Shown: positions 34,477 to 44,207, counted from the stretch's first letter. The stretch: 64,000 bases of DNA from Xanthobacteraceae bacterium (GCA_022844205.1 JALHMF010000001.1:140615-204614), one strand, 5' to 3'. Numbers and translations: made by a program. The notes: a model not told the origin generated them from the letters alone.

Positions 34477-34600
34477 CGGGCCGCACTTTCCTTGCTGGAT
34501 TGAGCCGAGAGGTACACGCTTTGCGGGGTTTCAGGCAACCCGTATAAGGGCGCGATCCGCTGCTACCTTCTGCCGCTCCGGCGGCCCATTGATCCAATCC

Positions 34601-35353
34601 ATGCCTGAAACCCTCGCCTCCGAAACGATTGTGTTGATTCCGGCGCGGATGGCCTCCACCCGCCTGCCGGGCAAGCCGCTCGCCGATATCCATGGGCTAC
34701 CGATGATCGTCCATGTTGCGATGCGCGCGGCGGAAGCCGAGATCGGGGATGTGTTCGTCGCGACCGACACCGCCGAGATAGCGAAGGCCGTCGAGGCGGC
34801 GGGTTTCAAGGCCGTGATGACGCGCGTCGATCACATCACTGGTTCCGACCGCATCTTCGAGGCATTGGGCAAGGCCGATCCGTCCGCAAAGGCGAAGTTC
34901 ATTGTCAATCTGCAGGGCGATCTGCCGACGGTGGAGCCGGAAACGATCCGCGCCGCGCTGAAGCCGCTCAAGGATCCTGCGGTGGATATCGCCACCCTCG
35001 GCGTCGAGATCGAAGACGAGGCGGACAAGATCAATCCGAACATCGTGAAGGCGGTGGGCACGCCGGTCGCCGCGCGTCATCTGCGCGCGCTCTATTTTAC
35101 CCGCGCGACGGCGCCTTGGGGCGAGGGGCCGCTCTACCATCACATCGGGCTTTACGTGTATCGCCGTCCGGCGCTGGAGCGGTTCGTAAAACTGAAACCC
35201 TCGCCGCTGGAGCTGCGCGAAAAACTCGAACAGCTCCGCGCGCTCGAAGCCGGCATGCGCATCGATGTCGCCATCGTTGACGCGCTACCGCTCGGCGTCG
35301 ATACTCCCGCCGAACTTGAAAAGGCGCGCGCGTTGCTCGCGCGGAAATCCTGA
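34601..35353 (+). CDS. kdsB: 3-deoxy-manno-octulosonate cytidylyltransferase
   Basis: 250 aa. Activates Kdo as CMP-Kdo for lipopolysaccharide core synthesis. The nucleotide-binding start [18 protein letters not shown] is canonical, with [13 protein letters not shown] and [17 protein letters not shown] (Asp for the metal). [20 protein letters not shown] is the Kdo-binding block. The ATG at 34601 is used; the open frame upstream has no family homology. It precedes pheA by 2 bp. Confidence 0.95.
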   Translation: MPETLASETIVLIPARMASTRLPGKPLADIHGLPMIVHVAMRAAEAEIGDVFVATDTAEIAKAVEAAGFKAVMTRVDHITGSDRIFEALGKADPSAKAKFIVNLQGDLPTVEPETIRAALKPLKDPAVDIATLGVEIEDEADKINPNIVKAVGTPVAARHLRALYFTRATAPWGEGPLYHHIGLYVYRRPALERFVKLKPSPLELREKLEQLRALEAGMRIDVAIVDALPLGVDTPAELEKARALLARKS

Positions 35354-35355
35354 AC

Positions 35356-36207
35356 ATGAGCAAGAAGAAAATCGTCTTCCAGGGCGAGCCGGGCGCCAAC
35401 TCGCACATCGCCTGCGCCGAGGTCTATCCGGAATACGAGCCGGTGCCCTGCGCCACCTTCGAGGACGCTTTCGCGGCGGCGAGCAACGGTGCCGATCTCG
35501 CGATGATCCCCATTGAAAATTCGGTGGCGGGCCGGGTCGCCGACATCCATCACCTGATGCCGGGCTCGAACCTCCACATCATCGGCGAGTTCTTCCTGCC
35601 CATCAATCATCAGCTCATGGGTTTGAAGGGTGCCAAGCTATCCGACATCAAGTCGGTGCAGAGCCATATCCATGCGCTCGGTCAGTGCCGCAAACTGATC
35701 CGCAAGCTCGGCATCAAGGCGGTGATCGGCGCGGACACGGCGGGTTCGGCGCGGCAGATATCGGAAGCCGGCGACAAGAGCCGGGCCGCCATCGCCTCGC
35801 GTCTCGCCGCCGAGATTTATGGCCTCGACATTCTCGCCGAGGACATCGAGGACGAGGCCCACAACACGACCCGCTTCGTGGTTCTCTCGCGTGAGAAGCA
35901 ATGGGTGCCGCAGGGTGCCGGCCCGTGCATGACCACGTTTGTGTTCCAGGTCCGCAATATTCCGGCGGCACTCTACAAGGCGCTCGGCGGCTTCGCGACC
36001 AACAAAGTGAACATGACGAAGCTGGAGTCCTACCAGATCGAAGGCAACTTCTTCGCGACGCAGTTCTACGCCGATGTCGAAGGCCATCCCGACGACGGGC
36101 CGCTCAAGCTCGCGCTGGAAGAACTGAAATTCTTCTCCAAGGAATACAAAATCCTTGGCGTCTATCCGCAGCACAAATACCGGCTGAACGCGAAGAAGAA
36201 GAGCTGA
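35356..36207 (+). CDS. pheA: Prephenate dehydratase
   Basis: 283 aa monofunctional enzyme of phenylalanine synthesis, with no chorismate mutase domain. The catalytic domain (1-180) holds the TRF motif in AHNTTRFVVLSRE. The ACT domain starts near 195. Its usual ESRP phenylalanine-binding motif reads ESYQ here (NMTKLESYQIEG), and the GALV motif reads GFAT, so feedback control may differ from enterobacterial enzymes. It lies 2 bp after kdsB on the same strand. Confidence 0.93.
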   Translation: MSKKKIVFQGEPGANSHIACAEVYPEYEPVPCATFEDAFAAASNGADLAMIPIENSVAGRVADIHHLMPGSNLHIIGEFFLPINHQLMGLKGAKLSDIKSVQSHIHALGQCRKLIRKLGIKAVIGADTAGSARQISEAGDKSRAAIASRLAAEIYGLDILAEDIEDEAHNTTRFVVLSREKQWVPQGAGPCMTTFVFQVRNIPAALYKALGGFATNKVNMTKLESYQIEGNFFATQFYADVEGHPDDGPLKLALEELKFFSKEYKILGVYPQHKYRLNAKKKS

Positions 36208-36234
36208 CTTCCTTTTTCGCGTGGAACCTTTCAT

Positions 36235-36369
36235 CCCTCCCCTTGAAAAGCGGAGGCGGGGTGGGGATCAATATCTCGGCGTGGACCCCACCCGCTCGCG
36301 GCTTCGCCGCTCGCCACCCTCCCCCTTCCCTTGCAGGGGGGAGGGATCAGTAAGCGCAAGGGGAGGGAT
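36235..36369. repeat. Palindromic element, family A
   Basis: CCCTCCCCTTGAAAAGCGG begins the left arm. GGGGTGGGGATCAAT and CCCCACCCGCTCGCGGCTTC make the inner arms, and the right arm ends with GCAGGGGGGAGGGATC. A short extra piece (CGCAAGGGGAGGGATTG) follows. It lies at the convergent junction of pheA and nudC. Confidence 0.85.
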
Positions 36370-36397
36370 TGAGGATTCAGCGCGGACCGATCAATAA

Positions 36398-37348
36398 TCA
36401 GTCGCCCAGCACATCCGCACCCCGCTCCACATAGGCGCGGATGAGATGATGCGCGATGGCCGAAGGCGGCGGCGTAATCAGGCCATGTTCGTGCTTTCGC
36501 GCGAGCATGGTTGCCGCCTCTTCGCGCGAGAACCAGCGGCCGTCCTCGATTTCGTTTTTGTCGAGCGTGAGATCGCTGCTCAATGCCTCGGCAAAGCAGC
36601 CGATCATCAGCGAGTGGGGAAACGGCCATGGCTGGGACGCGTAGTAACGCACCCGGCCGATCTTGAGGCCCGATTCTTCCTGCGTCTCGCGCCGCACCGC
36701 GTCTTCCATGCTTTCACCCGGCTCCATGAAGCCCGCGAGTGCCGAATACATGCCCGGCACAAATCGATGGGACCTGGCGAGCAGACAGCGCTCGCCATCG
36801 ATCGGCAGCATGATCACGCAAGGATCGGTACGCGAAAAATGCTCCGCCTTGCAGCCGGGGCAGATGCGGCGCCAGCCCGCGTCGCTCATTTCCGTGGTAC
36901 TTCCGCAGTTCGGACAGAAGCGGTTGCGCGCATGCCAGTGATGCAGTGCTTTTGCGATGGCGATGCATTCAAGCTGCTCGTGCGGCACGAGACCCTGCGT
37001 TGCAATGGAACGCAGATCGGTGATGTGCAAATCGTTCCGCGACTTTAGCGGGTCGATCCTCTCGGCCGTCAACGTGAAACCAAATCGCGGTGCTTGCCTA
37101 TGCAGGCCGATAAAAATCGGGTTGCTGGTTGTGCCGAGTTGCCGCGCCTCATCCTGTTCGAACAACGCATCGTGACCGGTGTTCGTTTTCTTCAACACGA
37201 TCATTTCATGCGCGACGACCACCGCTCGCGCATCCTTGCTCGCGGCGAATTTTAACATCAGCGCGTGGTCGCCGCGCTGCTCGCTCAGGCGTTCGATTTT
37301 TGTATCGACATAGGCGAGACCGGGCCACGCGCCGGATGGTCTGGTCAA
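36398..37348 (-). CDS. nudC: NAD(+)/NADH diphosphatase NudC
   Basis: 316 aa Nudix hydrolase that cuts NAD(H) and can remove NAD caps from RNA. A four-Cys zinc ribbon (FCPNCGSTTE and ICPGCKAE) precedes the Nudix box GESMEDAVRRETQEESGLK near residue 215. SQPWPFPHSLM is the NudC-specific motif SQPWPFPxS. The start is TTG at 37348, overlapping the stop of the HIT gene (TTGA); no ATG fits the N-terminal homology. Confidence 0.93.
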   Translation of the reverse strand: MTRPSGAWPGLAYVDTKIERLSEQRGDHALMLKFAASKDARAVVVAHEMIVLKKTNTGHDALFEQDEARQLGTTSNPIFIGLHRQAPRFGFTLTAERIDPLKSRNDLHITDLRSIATQGLVPHEQLECIAIAKALHHWHARNRFCPNCGSTTEMSDAGWRRICPGCKAEHFSRTDPCVIMLPIDGERCLLARSHRFVPGMYSALAGFMEPGESMEDAVRRETQEESGLKIGRVRYYASQPWPFPHSLMIGCFAEALSSDLTLDKNEIEDGRWFSREEAATMLARKHEHGLITPPPSAIAHHLIRAYVERGADVLGD

Positions 37349-37761
37349 AGGCCGAGTTCCTGCGCAAGCGCGCGCATGAATTGGTCGCGGGCGGCCGGCT
37401 CGTATTTCCGCGCTTCGCCCTTGCCCCAGACCGGGCCGGGCCAGGCCGCGTCACCCTGCTGCCGCGCGATCACATGCACATGCAGTTGCCGCACGGCATT
37501 GCCGAGGGCTGCGACATTCAATTTATAAGGCGAACACACCCGCTGCATCGCCTCCATCACGGTTTCGATTTCGATGTACAAAGCCGTGCGCTGGAGCGGC
37601 AGCAGATCGAGAATTTCGACGAGGCCGGGCTGCGTGGGCACGAGAATCACCCATGGATAACGCGCGTCGTTCATCAGCAGGAGTTTGCAGAGGCCGAGAT
37701 CGCCGATTTCCGTGGTGTCGGCCTGGAGCCGAGGGTCGAGCTGGAAGGAGTTTTCGGGCAT
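37345..37761 (-). CDS. HIT-family hydrolase
   Basis: 138 aa. FQLDPRLQADTTEIGDLGL and LMNDARYPWVILVP open the domain, and RQLHVHVIARQQGDAAWPGPVWG carries the HIT motif. The motif reads His-Val-His-Val-Ile, so the third His of the triad is not in its classical place, as is common in this bacterial subgroup. Substrate is unknown; these proteins usually act on nucleotides. Start ATG at 37761 (MPENSFQLDP); the upstream frame has no homology and runs into the SRP RNA promoter. Coupled to nudC. Confidence 0.85.
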   Translation of the reverse strand: MPENSFQLDPRLQADTTEIGDLGLCKLLLMNDARYPWVILVPTQPGLVEILDLLPLQRTALYIEIETVMEAMQRVCSPYKLNVAALGNAVRQLHVHVIARQQGDAAWPGPVWGKGEARKYEPAARDQFMRALAQELGL

Positions 37762-37828
37762 GAGACACTCGAAGGACTTGTGGATCGTAAAGCCTGCGCG
37801 CGCATTGTAACAGCCGGAACCCGCCGAT

Positions 37829-37857
37829 CTTGCTATCGTTCGCGGGAGGCCCGATAT
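37829..37857 (+). promoter_or_regulatory. Probable promoter of the SRP RNA gene
   Basis: CTTGCT, a 17-bp spacer, then CGATAT, close to the alphaproteobacterial vegetative consensus (CTTGAC-N17-CTATAT). It ends about six bases before the predicted RNA 5' end. Confidence 0.65.
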
Positions 37858-37861
37858 AGAG

Positions 37862-37963
37862 GGCGGGAGGTTGGCGGTGGACGAGCCACTCGCCAACCGG
37901 GTCAGATCCGGAAGGAAGCAGCCCTAACGAGACCGGCACGGGTTGCCGTTCAACCTCCTACCT
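37862..37963 (+). ncRNA. ffs: Signal recognition particle RNA, small type
   Basis: The strongly conserved Ffh-binding region GTCAGATCCGGAAGGAAGCA is at 37901-37920, followed by GCCCTAACGAG. The outer stem pairs GGAGGTTG (37866-37873) with CAACCTCC (37951-37958). A promoter-like pair lies just upstream and a T-rich stretch (CTCTATTTT) after it. About 100 nt with no Alu domain, as in most Gram-negative bacteria. Exact ends are estimated. It lies upstream of dnaX. Confidence 0.93.
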
Positions 37964-38033
37964 CTATTTTCCTGGGCGCGATATTTGATGGGGCATTGCG
38001 CCTTGCGGGCGTGTAGCGGAGACGATTGAGCCC

Positions 38034-39824
38034 ATGAGCGACGCGCCCGGCAAATCCGCGAAAGCAGCGAACGGCGGCGGACCCGTGGAAAAACGCAGCC
38101 CCTATCGCGTACTCGCGCGTAAATACCGCCCCTCCACATTCGAGGACCTGATTGGCCAGGACGCGATGGTAAAGACGCTATCGAATGCGTTCGAGGGCGG
38201 CCGCATCGCGCAGGCCTACATGCTTTCCGGCGTCCGCGGCGTCGGCAAGACGACCACCGCCCGCATCCTCGCCCGCGCGCTGAACTACGAGCCGCAGCAG
38301 GGCGGCGGGGGGCCAACGCTGCACATGGCGGAAATGGGCAAGCACTGCGAAGCCATCATCGAAAGCCGCCACATCGACGTCATTGAAATGGACGCGGCCT
38401 CGCATACCGGCATCGACGACGTACGAGAGATTCTGGACGGCGTCCGTTATTCGCCCTCCATCGCGCGTTACAAGGTCTACATTATCGACGAAGTCCACAT
38501 GCTGTCGGACAAGGCGTTCAACGCGTTTTTGAAAACGCTGGAAGAGCCTCCGCCGCATGTGAAGTTCATTTTCGCCACCACCGAAATCCGCAAGGTTCCG
38601 GTAACGGTGCTCTCTCGCTGCCAGCGCTTCGACCTGCGCCGCGTCGATGGCGATGTGATCGCGCGGCATCTGGCGCAAATCTGCTCCAAGGAAAACGTGA
38701 AGGCCGACGCCGAGGCGCTCGGCATCATCGCGCGCGCCGCCGAAGGGTCGGTGCGCGATGCGCTCTCTTTGCTCGATCAGGCGATCGCGCACGGCGAATC
38801 GCGCGTGAAGGCGGATGAGGTGCGCGGACTGCTCGGCTTAGCCGACCGCGCCCGCGTCATCGATCTGTTCGAGGCGTTGATGAAGGGCGAGATCGAATCC
38901 GCGCTCAGGGAATTTCGCGACCAGTATGACAGCGGCGCCGATCCTTCGACGATTGTCGCCGATCTCGCCGACTTCACCCATTTGCTGACTCGCTTCAAGC
39001 TCGTGCCGGATTCCTCCAGCAATGCGAGCCTGGTGGAAGCCGAGCGTGTGCGCGGCCGCGAGATGGCCGAAAAACTCTCCATCCGTGTGCTGTCGCGTGC
39101 CTGGCAGATGTTATCCAAAGGCATGCTCGATGTGCGCGCGGCGGAAAAATCCGCGCAGGCCGCCGAGATGCTGCTCGTTCGCCTGGCCTACGCCGCCGAT
39201 CTGCCGACCCCGGATGAAGCGCTGAAGATGCTGCAGGACGGCTCGCAGGCTGGAAGCGGCGCGCCATCGACTTCACCGAGATCGCCGGGCGGCGGTGCCC
39301 GCATGATGCTAGCCGCGGAAGGCGGCTCGCGCGGCGCTGCCGCGCAGGCAGTGTCCGTATCCGCCCCAAAAGCAGCGGCGCAGGCCGGCCCGCGCCTTGC
39401 CACGCTGGAAGATGTGGTGGCGCTCGCCGCCGCCAAGCGTGACCTTAAAATCCGGCACGCGGTGGAGAATTTTGTCCGCCTCGTGCGCCTTGAAGAAGGC
39501 CGTCTGGAAATTTCCCTCGCCGGGGGCGGACCGAAGACCCTGGTTGGAGACCTTTCCGCGAAACTCTCCGAATGGACCGGCCGGCGCTGGCTTGTTGTGC
39601 TGTCGGCGGAGAGTGGTGGCGCGACTCTCGTCGAGAGCGCCTTGCGGAAACACGACGCGATGGTGCGCGACGTGCGCCACGATCCTCTGGTGGAAGCGGT
39701 ACTTGCGCGCTTTCCGGGAGCGGAGATCGTACGGGTCAAACAAAACGATCTCCCCGAAACCGAGCAGAATTATTCCGAAATCGAACCGCCGCCGAATTTG
39801 GGCGATGAAGACCGCGAGGACTGA
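38034..39824 (+). CDS. dnaX: DNA polymerase III subunit gamma/tau
   Basis: 596 aa clamp-loader ATPase. Walker A GVRGVGKTTTARILARALN is near residue 65, Walker B KVYIIDEVHML near 145 and sensor 1 FATTEIRKVPVTVLSRCQRF near 190. The zinc module that normally has four Cys is degenerate here: between ALNYEPQQ and IIESRHIDV only one Cys remains (GKHCEA). The tau-like C-terminal part is present. ybaB follows with no gap, then recR. Confidence 0.95.
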   Translation: MSDAPGKSAKAANGGGPVEKRSPYRVLARKYRPSTFEDLIGQDAMVKTLSNAFEGGRIAQAYMLSGVRGVGKTTTARILARALNYEPQQGGGGPTLHMAEMGKHCEAIIESRHIDVIEMDAASHTGIDDVREILDGVRYSPSIARYKVYIIDEVHMLSDKAFNAFLKTLEEPPPHVKFIFATTEIRKVPVTVLSRCQRFDLRRVDGDVIARHLAQICSKENVKADAEALGIIARAAEGSVRDALSLLDQAIAHGESRVKADEVRGLLGLADRARVIDLFEALMKGEIESALREFRDQYDSGADPSTIVADLADFTHLLTRFKLVPDSSSNASLVEAERVRGREMAEKLSIRVLSRAWQMLSKGMLDVRAAEKSAQAAEMLLVRLAYAADLPTPDEALKMLQDGSQAGSGAPSTSPRSPGGGARMMLAAEGGSRGAAAQAVSVSAPKAAAQAGPRLATLEDVVALAAAKRDLKIRHAVENFVRLVRLEEGRLEISLAGGGPKTLVGDLSAKLSEWTGRRWLVVLSAESGGATLVESALRKHDAMVRDVRHDPLVEAVLARFPGAEIVRVKQNDLPETEQNYSEIEPPPNLGDEDRED

Positions 39825-40151
39825 ATGGCGATTGGCGATCTCATGGGCATGATGGGCCAGGTGAAGCAGCTGCAGGAAAAAATGCAGAAGCTGCAGGCCG
39901 AACTGGAAACGACCGAAGTCACCGGCACGTCCGGGGGCGGTCTCGTGTCCATCACCATCACCGCCAAGGGCACGATGAAGAAGGTTTCCATCGATCCGAG
40001 CCTGATGAAGCCCAATGAGCAGGAAATCGTCGAGGACCTTGTTTCCGCGGCGCACGCGGACGCCCGCGCGAAAGCCGAGCGCATCACCGAGGAAAAAGCC
40101 CGAGAGCTGACCGGGGGTCTGCCGCTGCCGCCGGGGATGAAACTGTTCTGA
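39825..40151 (+). CDS. ybaB: YbaB/EbfC nucleoid-associated protein
   Basis: 108 aa. [22 protein letters not shown] forms the first helix, and [25 protein letters not shown] the beta-sheet core, as in YbaB/EbfC DNA-binding dimers. It sits between dnaX and recR in the conserved order, starting on the base after the dnaX stop. Confidence 0.93.
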   Translation: MAIGDLMGMMGQVKQLQEKMQKLQAELETTEVTGTSGGGLVSITITAKGTMKKVSIDPSLMKPNEQEIVEDLVSAAHADARAKAERITEEKARELTGGLPLPPGMKLF

Positions 40152-40152
40152 A

Positions 40153-40758
40153 ATGCCCCGCGCCGTCGCCGGACCTGAAATCGAGCGCCTGATCCAGTTG
40201 CTTGCGCGCCTGCCGGGCCTCGGCCCGCGCTCGGCGCGCCGCGCGGCCCTGCATCTCGTCCGCCGCCGCGCCGATCTGATGGAGCCGCTGACGGGCGCGC
40301 TCGGCGATGCGCTGGAAAAAATCGTCGTCTGCGGTGCTTGCGGCAATATCGACACCCGCGATCCCTGCACGGTCTGCGCGGACAACACGCGCGATGGGTC
40401 CATGCTGATTGTCGTCGAGAACGTCGCCGATCTCTGGGCGCTGGAACGGGCGGGTGCCGCCTCCGGCCGCTATCATGTATTGGGTGGCACACTTTCTCCA
40501 CTCGATGGCGTGGGGCCGGACGATCTGAATATTGAAACGCTCGTGCAGCGCGCGCATGAACCGGCCGTCACCGAAGTGGTGCTGGCACTGAACGCCACGG
40601 TCGATGGCCAGACCACCGCGCATTACATTACGGACCTGCTGCGCGAGGCGAAGGTGAAGATCACCCGACTCGCCCATGGCGTGCCGATCGGCGGCGAACT
40701 CGACTATCTCGACGAGGGTACGCTGTCGGCGGCGTTGCGCAGCCGGACGCCGTTTTAG
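40153..40758 (+). CDS. recR: Recombination mediator RecR
   Basis: 201 aa. A helix-hairpin-helix ([21 protein letters not shown]) is followed by a four-Cys zinc finger ([16 protein letters not shown]) and a Toprim domain ([15 protein letters not shown]). The C-terminus has the conserved THYITDLL-like sequence [31 protein letters not shown]. RecR acts with RecO and RecF in gap repair. One base separates it from ybaB. Confidence 0.95.
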   Translation: MPRAVAGPEIERLIQLLARLPGLGPRSARRAALHLVRRRADLMEPLTGALGDALEKIVVCGACGNIDTRDPCTVCADNTRDGSMLIVVENVADLWALERAGAASGRYHVLGGTLSPLDGVGPDDLNIETLVQRAHEPAVTEVVLALNATVDGQTTAHYITDLLREAKVKITRLAHGVPIGGELDYLDEGTLSAALRSRTPF

Positions 40759-40778
40759 GCCGTCCACCCGCCAACATT

Positions 40779-40870
40779 GTCATCATCCGCGAAGGCGGAT
40801 GATCCAGTAATCACTGAGTCAAAATTGAGGAATGAGTTTACTGGATGCCCCGCCTGCGCGGGGCATGACG
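40779..40870. repeat. Intergenic repeat, family C
   Basis: It starts GTCATCATCCGC-GAAG-GCGGATGAT, continues with CCAGTAATCACTGAG, and ends ACTGGATGCCCCGCCTGCGCGGGGCATGAC. The CCAGTAAtcACTGa and ACTGGAT words recur in the copy at 48804. It lies between the convergent ends of recR and ampG. Confidence 0.8.
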
Positions 40871-40873
40871 TTG

Positions 40874-42217
40874 TTATTTGCTTTCAAGACTTTTGAAATG
40901 CCCCTGCGCCTGCAGCCAGGCGAGCAAGATCAAGCTCGGAATCGCGGCGAGCGTGGTGATCGCGAAGAAGATCATCCAGCCGGTCGCTTCGGCCACAAAG
41001 CCGCCGCCGGAAGAAAGCGTGGTGCGGCCGATGGCGGCGAGGGCCGTGAGCAACGCGAACTGTGTCGCCGTATGCGCGCGGACACCGCATAGCGCCGACA
41101 GATACGCGACGAAGATCACCGTGCCGATGGCGCTGGTGAAATTCTCGACGACGATGGTGGCGGTGAGGGCGGCGTGGTTCGCGCCCATCCATGCCTGCCA
41201 GACGAACACCAGATTCGACGCCATTTGCAGGAAGGCCGCGATCCAGAGGCTGGTCGAAAGCGGCAATGCCCGGGCGATCAGGCCGCCTGCAAGGCCGCCG
41301 AGCAGCGACGCGGCAAGCCCGACGCCCTTGACGATGGCCGCGTAGGCCGCCTTGTCGAAGCCGATGGCCAGAACAAACGGCCCGGTCAGCACACCCGCGA
41401 AGGCGTCGCAGAATTTGAACAGCACAACGAACAGCAGCACGAGGATCGCCGCGTCGCGCATGAGAAATTCGCGGAACGCATTGAAAGCGGTGGAAAGCAC
41501 GCGCGTGATGGCGTCGCCGCGCGGGCGCTCGCTCGCCTTGCGGTCGTCCATCGGCTCGGTCGCGAACAGGGCCGCGATCAGGCCGATCCCGACGAAGCCC
41601 GCCGCCAGTACATAACCCCAGAACCAGACGTATTCTTTTGCGCCACCCATGAATTCGAGCCACGCAACGAAGGCGATGACGCCGGCACCCGCCACCAGCA
41701 AGCCCACGCGATAGGCCGCGACGAACGCCGCCATGCCGGCCGCCTGCTCGCTGGTGTCCAGGCTCTCGACGCGGAAGGCATCGATCACGATGTCCTGCGT
41801 CGCCGACGCGGTGGCGACCAGCAGCGCGCCGAACGCAACATAGAAAGGTGCCGCGACCGGATCGAGCGTGCCCAAAAAAAGAATCGCCGCCGCAAGAACT
41901 AGCTGGGTGAATACGAGCCAGCCGCGTCGGCGGCCAAGACGCCTAGAGAGAAATGGAACGTTGAGCGCATCGACAAGCGGTGCCCAGAGAAATTTGATCG
42001 TGTAGGGCAGCCCGACCAGCGCAAACAATCCGATCGTGCCGAGATTGACGCCGCGCTCCGCCATCCAGATCGCGAGCGTCGAGCCCGAGAGCGCCAGCGG
42101 CAGCCCGGAGGAAAAGCCGAGCAGCATCACGATCAGCACGCGCGGGCGCAGATAGACGGAGAAGGCGGAAGCCCAGCTTTCCTTTTCAGCTTTTTTTGTA
42201 CGCGATACGTCGGTCAA
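40874..42217 (-). CDS. ampG: AmpG-like muropeptide permease
   Basis: 447 aa MFS transporter with about twelve to fourteen hydrophobic segments. RVLIVMLLGFSSGLPLALSGSTLAIWM and IGLFALVGLPYTIKFLWAPLVD are typical AmpG N-terminal blocks, and QDIVIDAFRVE lies in the middle. AmpG imports anhydro-muropeptides for cell-wall recycling, which feeds beta-lactamase induction in some species. Start TTG at 42217 follows GGAG by eight bases. Monocistronic, between two dispersed repeats. Confidence 0.87.
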   Translation of the reverse strand: MTDVSRTKKAEKESWASAFSVYLRPRVLIVMLLGFSSGLPLALSGSTLAIWMAERGVNLGTIGLFALVGLPYTIKFLWAPLVDALNVPFLSRRLGRRRGWLVFTQLVLAAAILFLGTLDPVAAPFYVAFGALLVATASATQDIVIDAFRVESLDTSEQAAGMAAFVAAYRVGLLVAGAGVIAFVAWLEFMGGAKEYVWFWGYVLAAGFVGIGLIAALFATEPMDDRKASERPRGDAITRVLSTAFNAFREFLMRDAAILVLLFVVLFKFCDAFAGVLTGPFVLAIGFDKAAYAAIVKGVGLAASLLGGLAGGLIARALPLSTSLWIAAFLQMASNLVFVWQAWMGANHAALTATIVVENFTSAIGTVIFVAYLSALCGVRAHTATQFALLTALAAIGRTTLSSGGGFVAEATGWMIFFAITTLAAIPSLILLAWLQAQGHFKSLESK

Positions 42218-42232
42218 TTTGCGCTCTCCAAC

Positions 42233-42359
42233 TCCCTCCCTTTAGGGGAGGGTGAATTTGTCGTCTGTCAGGACCGCGAATTTGGGTGGGGTGAAACTGG
42301 ATGAGATACCCCCACCCGGTCTGCTTCGCAGACCACCCTCCCCCAATGGGGGAGGGATT
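42233..42359. repeat. Palindromic element, family A
   Basis: The outer arms are TCCCTCCCTTTAGGGGAGGG and CCCTCCCCCAATGGGGGAGG. The inner arms are TTTGGGTGGGG and CCCCCACCCGGTCTGCTTC. It lies between the 5' end of ampG and the 3' end of rmuC. Confidence 0.85.
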
Positions 42360-42366
42360 GGAAGCA

Positions 42367-43560
42367 TTACTCCGCCGCACCGAGCTTCAGCTTGAAAGCA
42401 GCCTGCACCGGCACGGGTTTCTCCGGAATTGCTTCCGGCGCGCTGAACTCCAGCGCCTCGATCTGCGCGCCACGTCTGGCAACCTTGTCGGCGGAAATAA
42501 GAACGCCTGCAACGTCGTCCGAGGCCTGCGCGAAATGTGTTTGCAGTTTCATCGCACGGTCGCGGAGGCGGCCGACATCCTCCATGAGTTTTCCGACTTC
42601 TTTCTGGATCACTTCGGACTGCTCGCGCATGCGCGCGTCTTTGACAATCGACTGCACGACCTGGATCGCGAGCATCAAGAGCGACGGCGACACCAGCATC
42701 ACGCGCGCCCGAAAGGCCTTCTGCACGACATCGTCGAAATTCTCGTGCAGTTCCGCATAGACCGACTCTGACGGCACGAACATCAGCGCCATATCCTGCG
42801 TCTCGCCCGGCACGAAATAGCGTTCGACGATGTCAGAGACGTGTTTCGAAATATCCTGCCGCAGGCGCTGCGAGGTTACGCGGAACGCCTCCTCGGATTT
42901 CGCCTCGCGGAACGCGGTGATGGATTCCAGCGGAAACTTCGCGTCGACCAGCAGCGGCCGCTCGTCGCCCGGCAGGAAGATCGCGCAGTCCGGGCGGCGG
43001 CCGTTGGAGAGTGTGTATTGAAATGCATAGGCGTCCTTCGGCAATCCGTCGGCGACGATGGATTCCATACGGCCCTGGCCGAAAGCGCCGCGCGCCTGCT
43101 TGTTCGCGAGCACATCCTTCAGCGAAACCATATGCTGCGACAATTCCGCGAGGCGGCCCTGTGCGGCGTCCACCACCGCAAGCCGCTCGTTGAGTTGGTT
43201 GAGACTTTGCGCGGTGGCATTCGCGGAATTGGCCATGCCCTCGCCAAGCCGGTGCGAAACGGTATCGAGGCGTTCCGTCACGACACGAGCAAGCTCGCTC
43301 TGCCGTCCGCCGAGCACTTCGGTCAGCGTCTGCATGCGGCCGGAGCTTTCCGACTGGATGCGTGCAAGCTCGGCGATGCGTTGTTCAAGCTCTTCGGCAC
43401 GCATGGCCTGTTCGGTCGCCTCGATATGGCGTTTGCGGCCGCCCCGCCAAAGCAGGATGGCAACAGCAAGGAGGACTGCGAGCGCCAGCGCGCTCAGCAG
43501 GAACAGGGCTTCGGACGCCCGGACCGGGCGATTGCCCAGCATGAAAAGGATTTCGTTCAT
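42367..43560 (-). CDS. rmuC: DNA recombination protein RmuC
   Basis: 397 aa. An N-terminal membrane segment (SEALFLLSALALAVLLAVAILL) precedes a coiled coil (about residues 45-160) and the RmuC nuclease-like domain. DGLPKDAYAFQYTLSNGRRPDCAIFLPG and LLVDAKFPLESI carry the PD-(D/E)xK-like core. FVPSESVYAELHENFDDVVQKA is the family hallmark. RmuC limits inversions at repeats. ATG at 43560. Divergent from def. Confidence 0.93.
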   Translation of the reverse strand: MNEILFMLGNRPVRASEALFLLSALALAVLLAVAILLWRGGRKRHIEATEQAMRAEELEQRIAELARIQSESSGRMQTLTEVLGGRQSELARVVTERLDTVSHRLGEGMANSANATAQSLNQLNERLAVVDAAQGRLAELSQHMVSLKDVLANKQARGAFGQGRMESIVADGLPKDAYAFQYTLSNGRRPDCAIFLPGDERPLLVDAKFPLESITAFREAKSEEAFRVTSQRLRQDISKHVSDIVERYFVPGETQDMALMFVPSESVYAELHENFDDVVQKAFRARVMLVSPSLLMLAIQVVQSIVKDARMREQSEVIQKEVGKLMEDVGRLRDRAMKLQTHFAQASDDVAGVLISADKVARRGAQIEALEFSAPEAIPEKPVPVQAAFKLKLGAAE

Positions 43561-43673
43561 GGCTGCTTCTAGCTTGATTCGCAGGTCGGGAACGAATAGT
43601 GAACACTGTTCGCGGCGCAGGCAAGAACCTTCGCCGCGTTGACCCCCGGAACCCGAAGCCCTATCTCGCGCGC

Positions 43674-44192
43674 ATGGCCATTCGTCCGCTCCTCATTCTT
43701 CCCGATCCGCGCCTGCGCAAGGTGTCGGAGCCGGTCAAACGCGTGGATGCGAAGCTGAAGGCGCTGGTCGCCGACATGTTCGAGACGATGTATGACGCGC
43801 CCGGCGTCGGCCTCGCGGCGATCCAGGTCGGCGAGCCGATACGCGTGGTCACGATGGACGCTACGCGCGGCGACGATCCGAAGAACCCGATCGCGATGAT
43901 CAATCCGGAGATTGTGTGGTTCTCCGACGAGAAGATCGTGGTCGAGGAAGGCTGTCTCTCGATCCCGGAATTCCTCGACGACGTGGAGCGTTCCGAAAGC
44001 GTGCGGGTCAAATTTCTCGACACCGACGGCAAGCAACAGGAAATCGAAGCCGGGGGCCTGCTTTCGCGCGTGATCCAGCACGAGGTGGATCACATCAACG
44101 GCGTGCTGTTCATCGATCATCTCTCGCGGCTGAAGCGGGATCGTGTCACCAAGAAATTCGCCAAGGCCGCGAAGCGCGAGGCGGCGGGCTGA
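43674..44192 (+). CDS. def: Peptide deformylase
   Basis: 172 aa metal enzyme removing formyl from nascent Met. All three motifs are present: [18 protein letters not shown] with the metal-binding Cys, and [12 protein letters not shown] with the HExxH. The upstream frame to 43599 has no homology. First gene of def-fmt-truA. Confidence 0.96.
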   Translation: MAIRPLLILPDPRLRKVSEPVKRVDAKLKALVADMFETMYDAPGVGLAAIQVGEPIRVVTMDATRGDDPKNPIAMINPEIVWFSDEKIVVEEGCLSIPEFLDDVERSESVRVKFLDTDGKQQEIEAGGLLSRVIQHEVDHINGVLFIDHLSRLKRDRVTKKFAKAAKREAAG

Positions 44193-44207
44193 CCGCCGGA
44201 AACGCAA

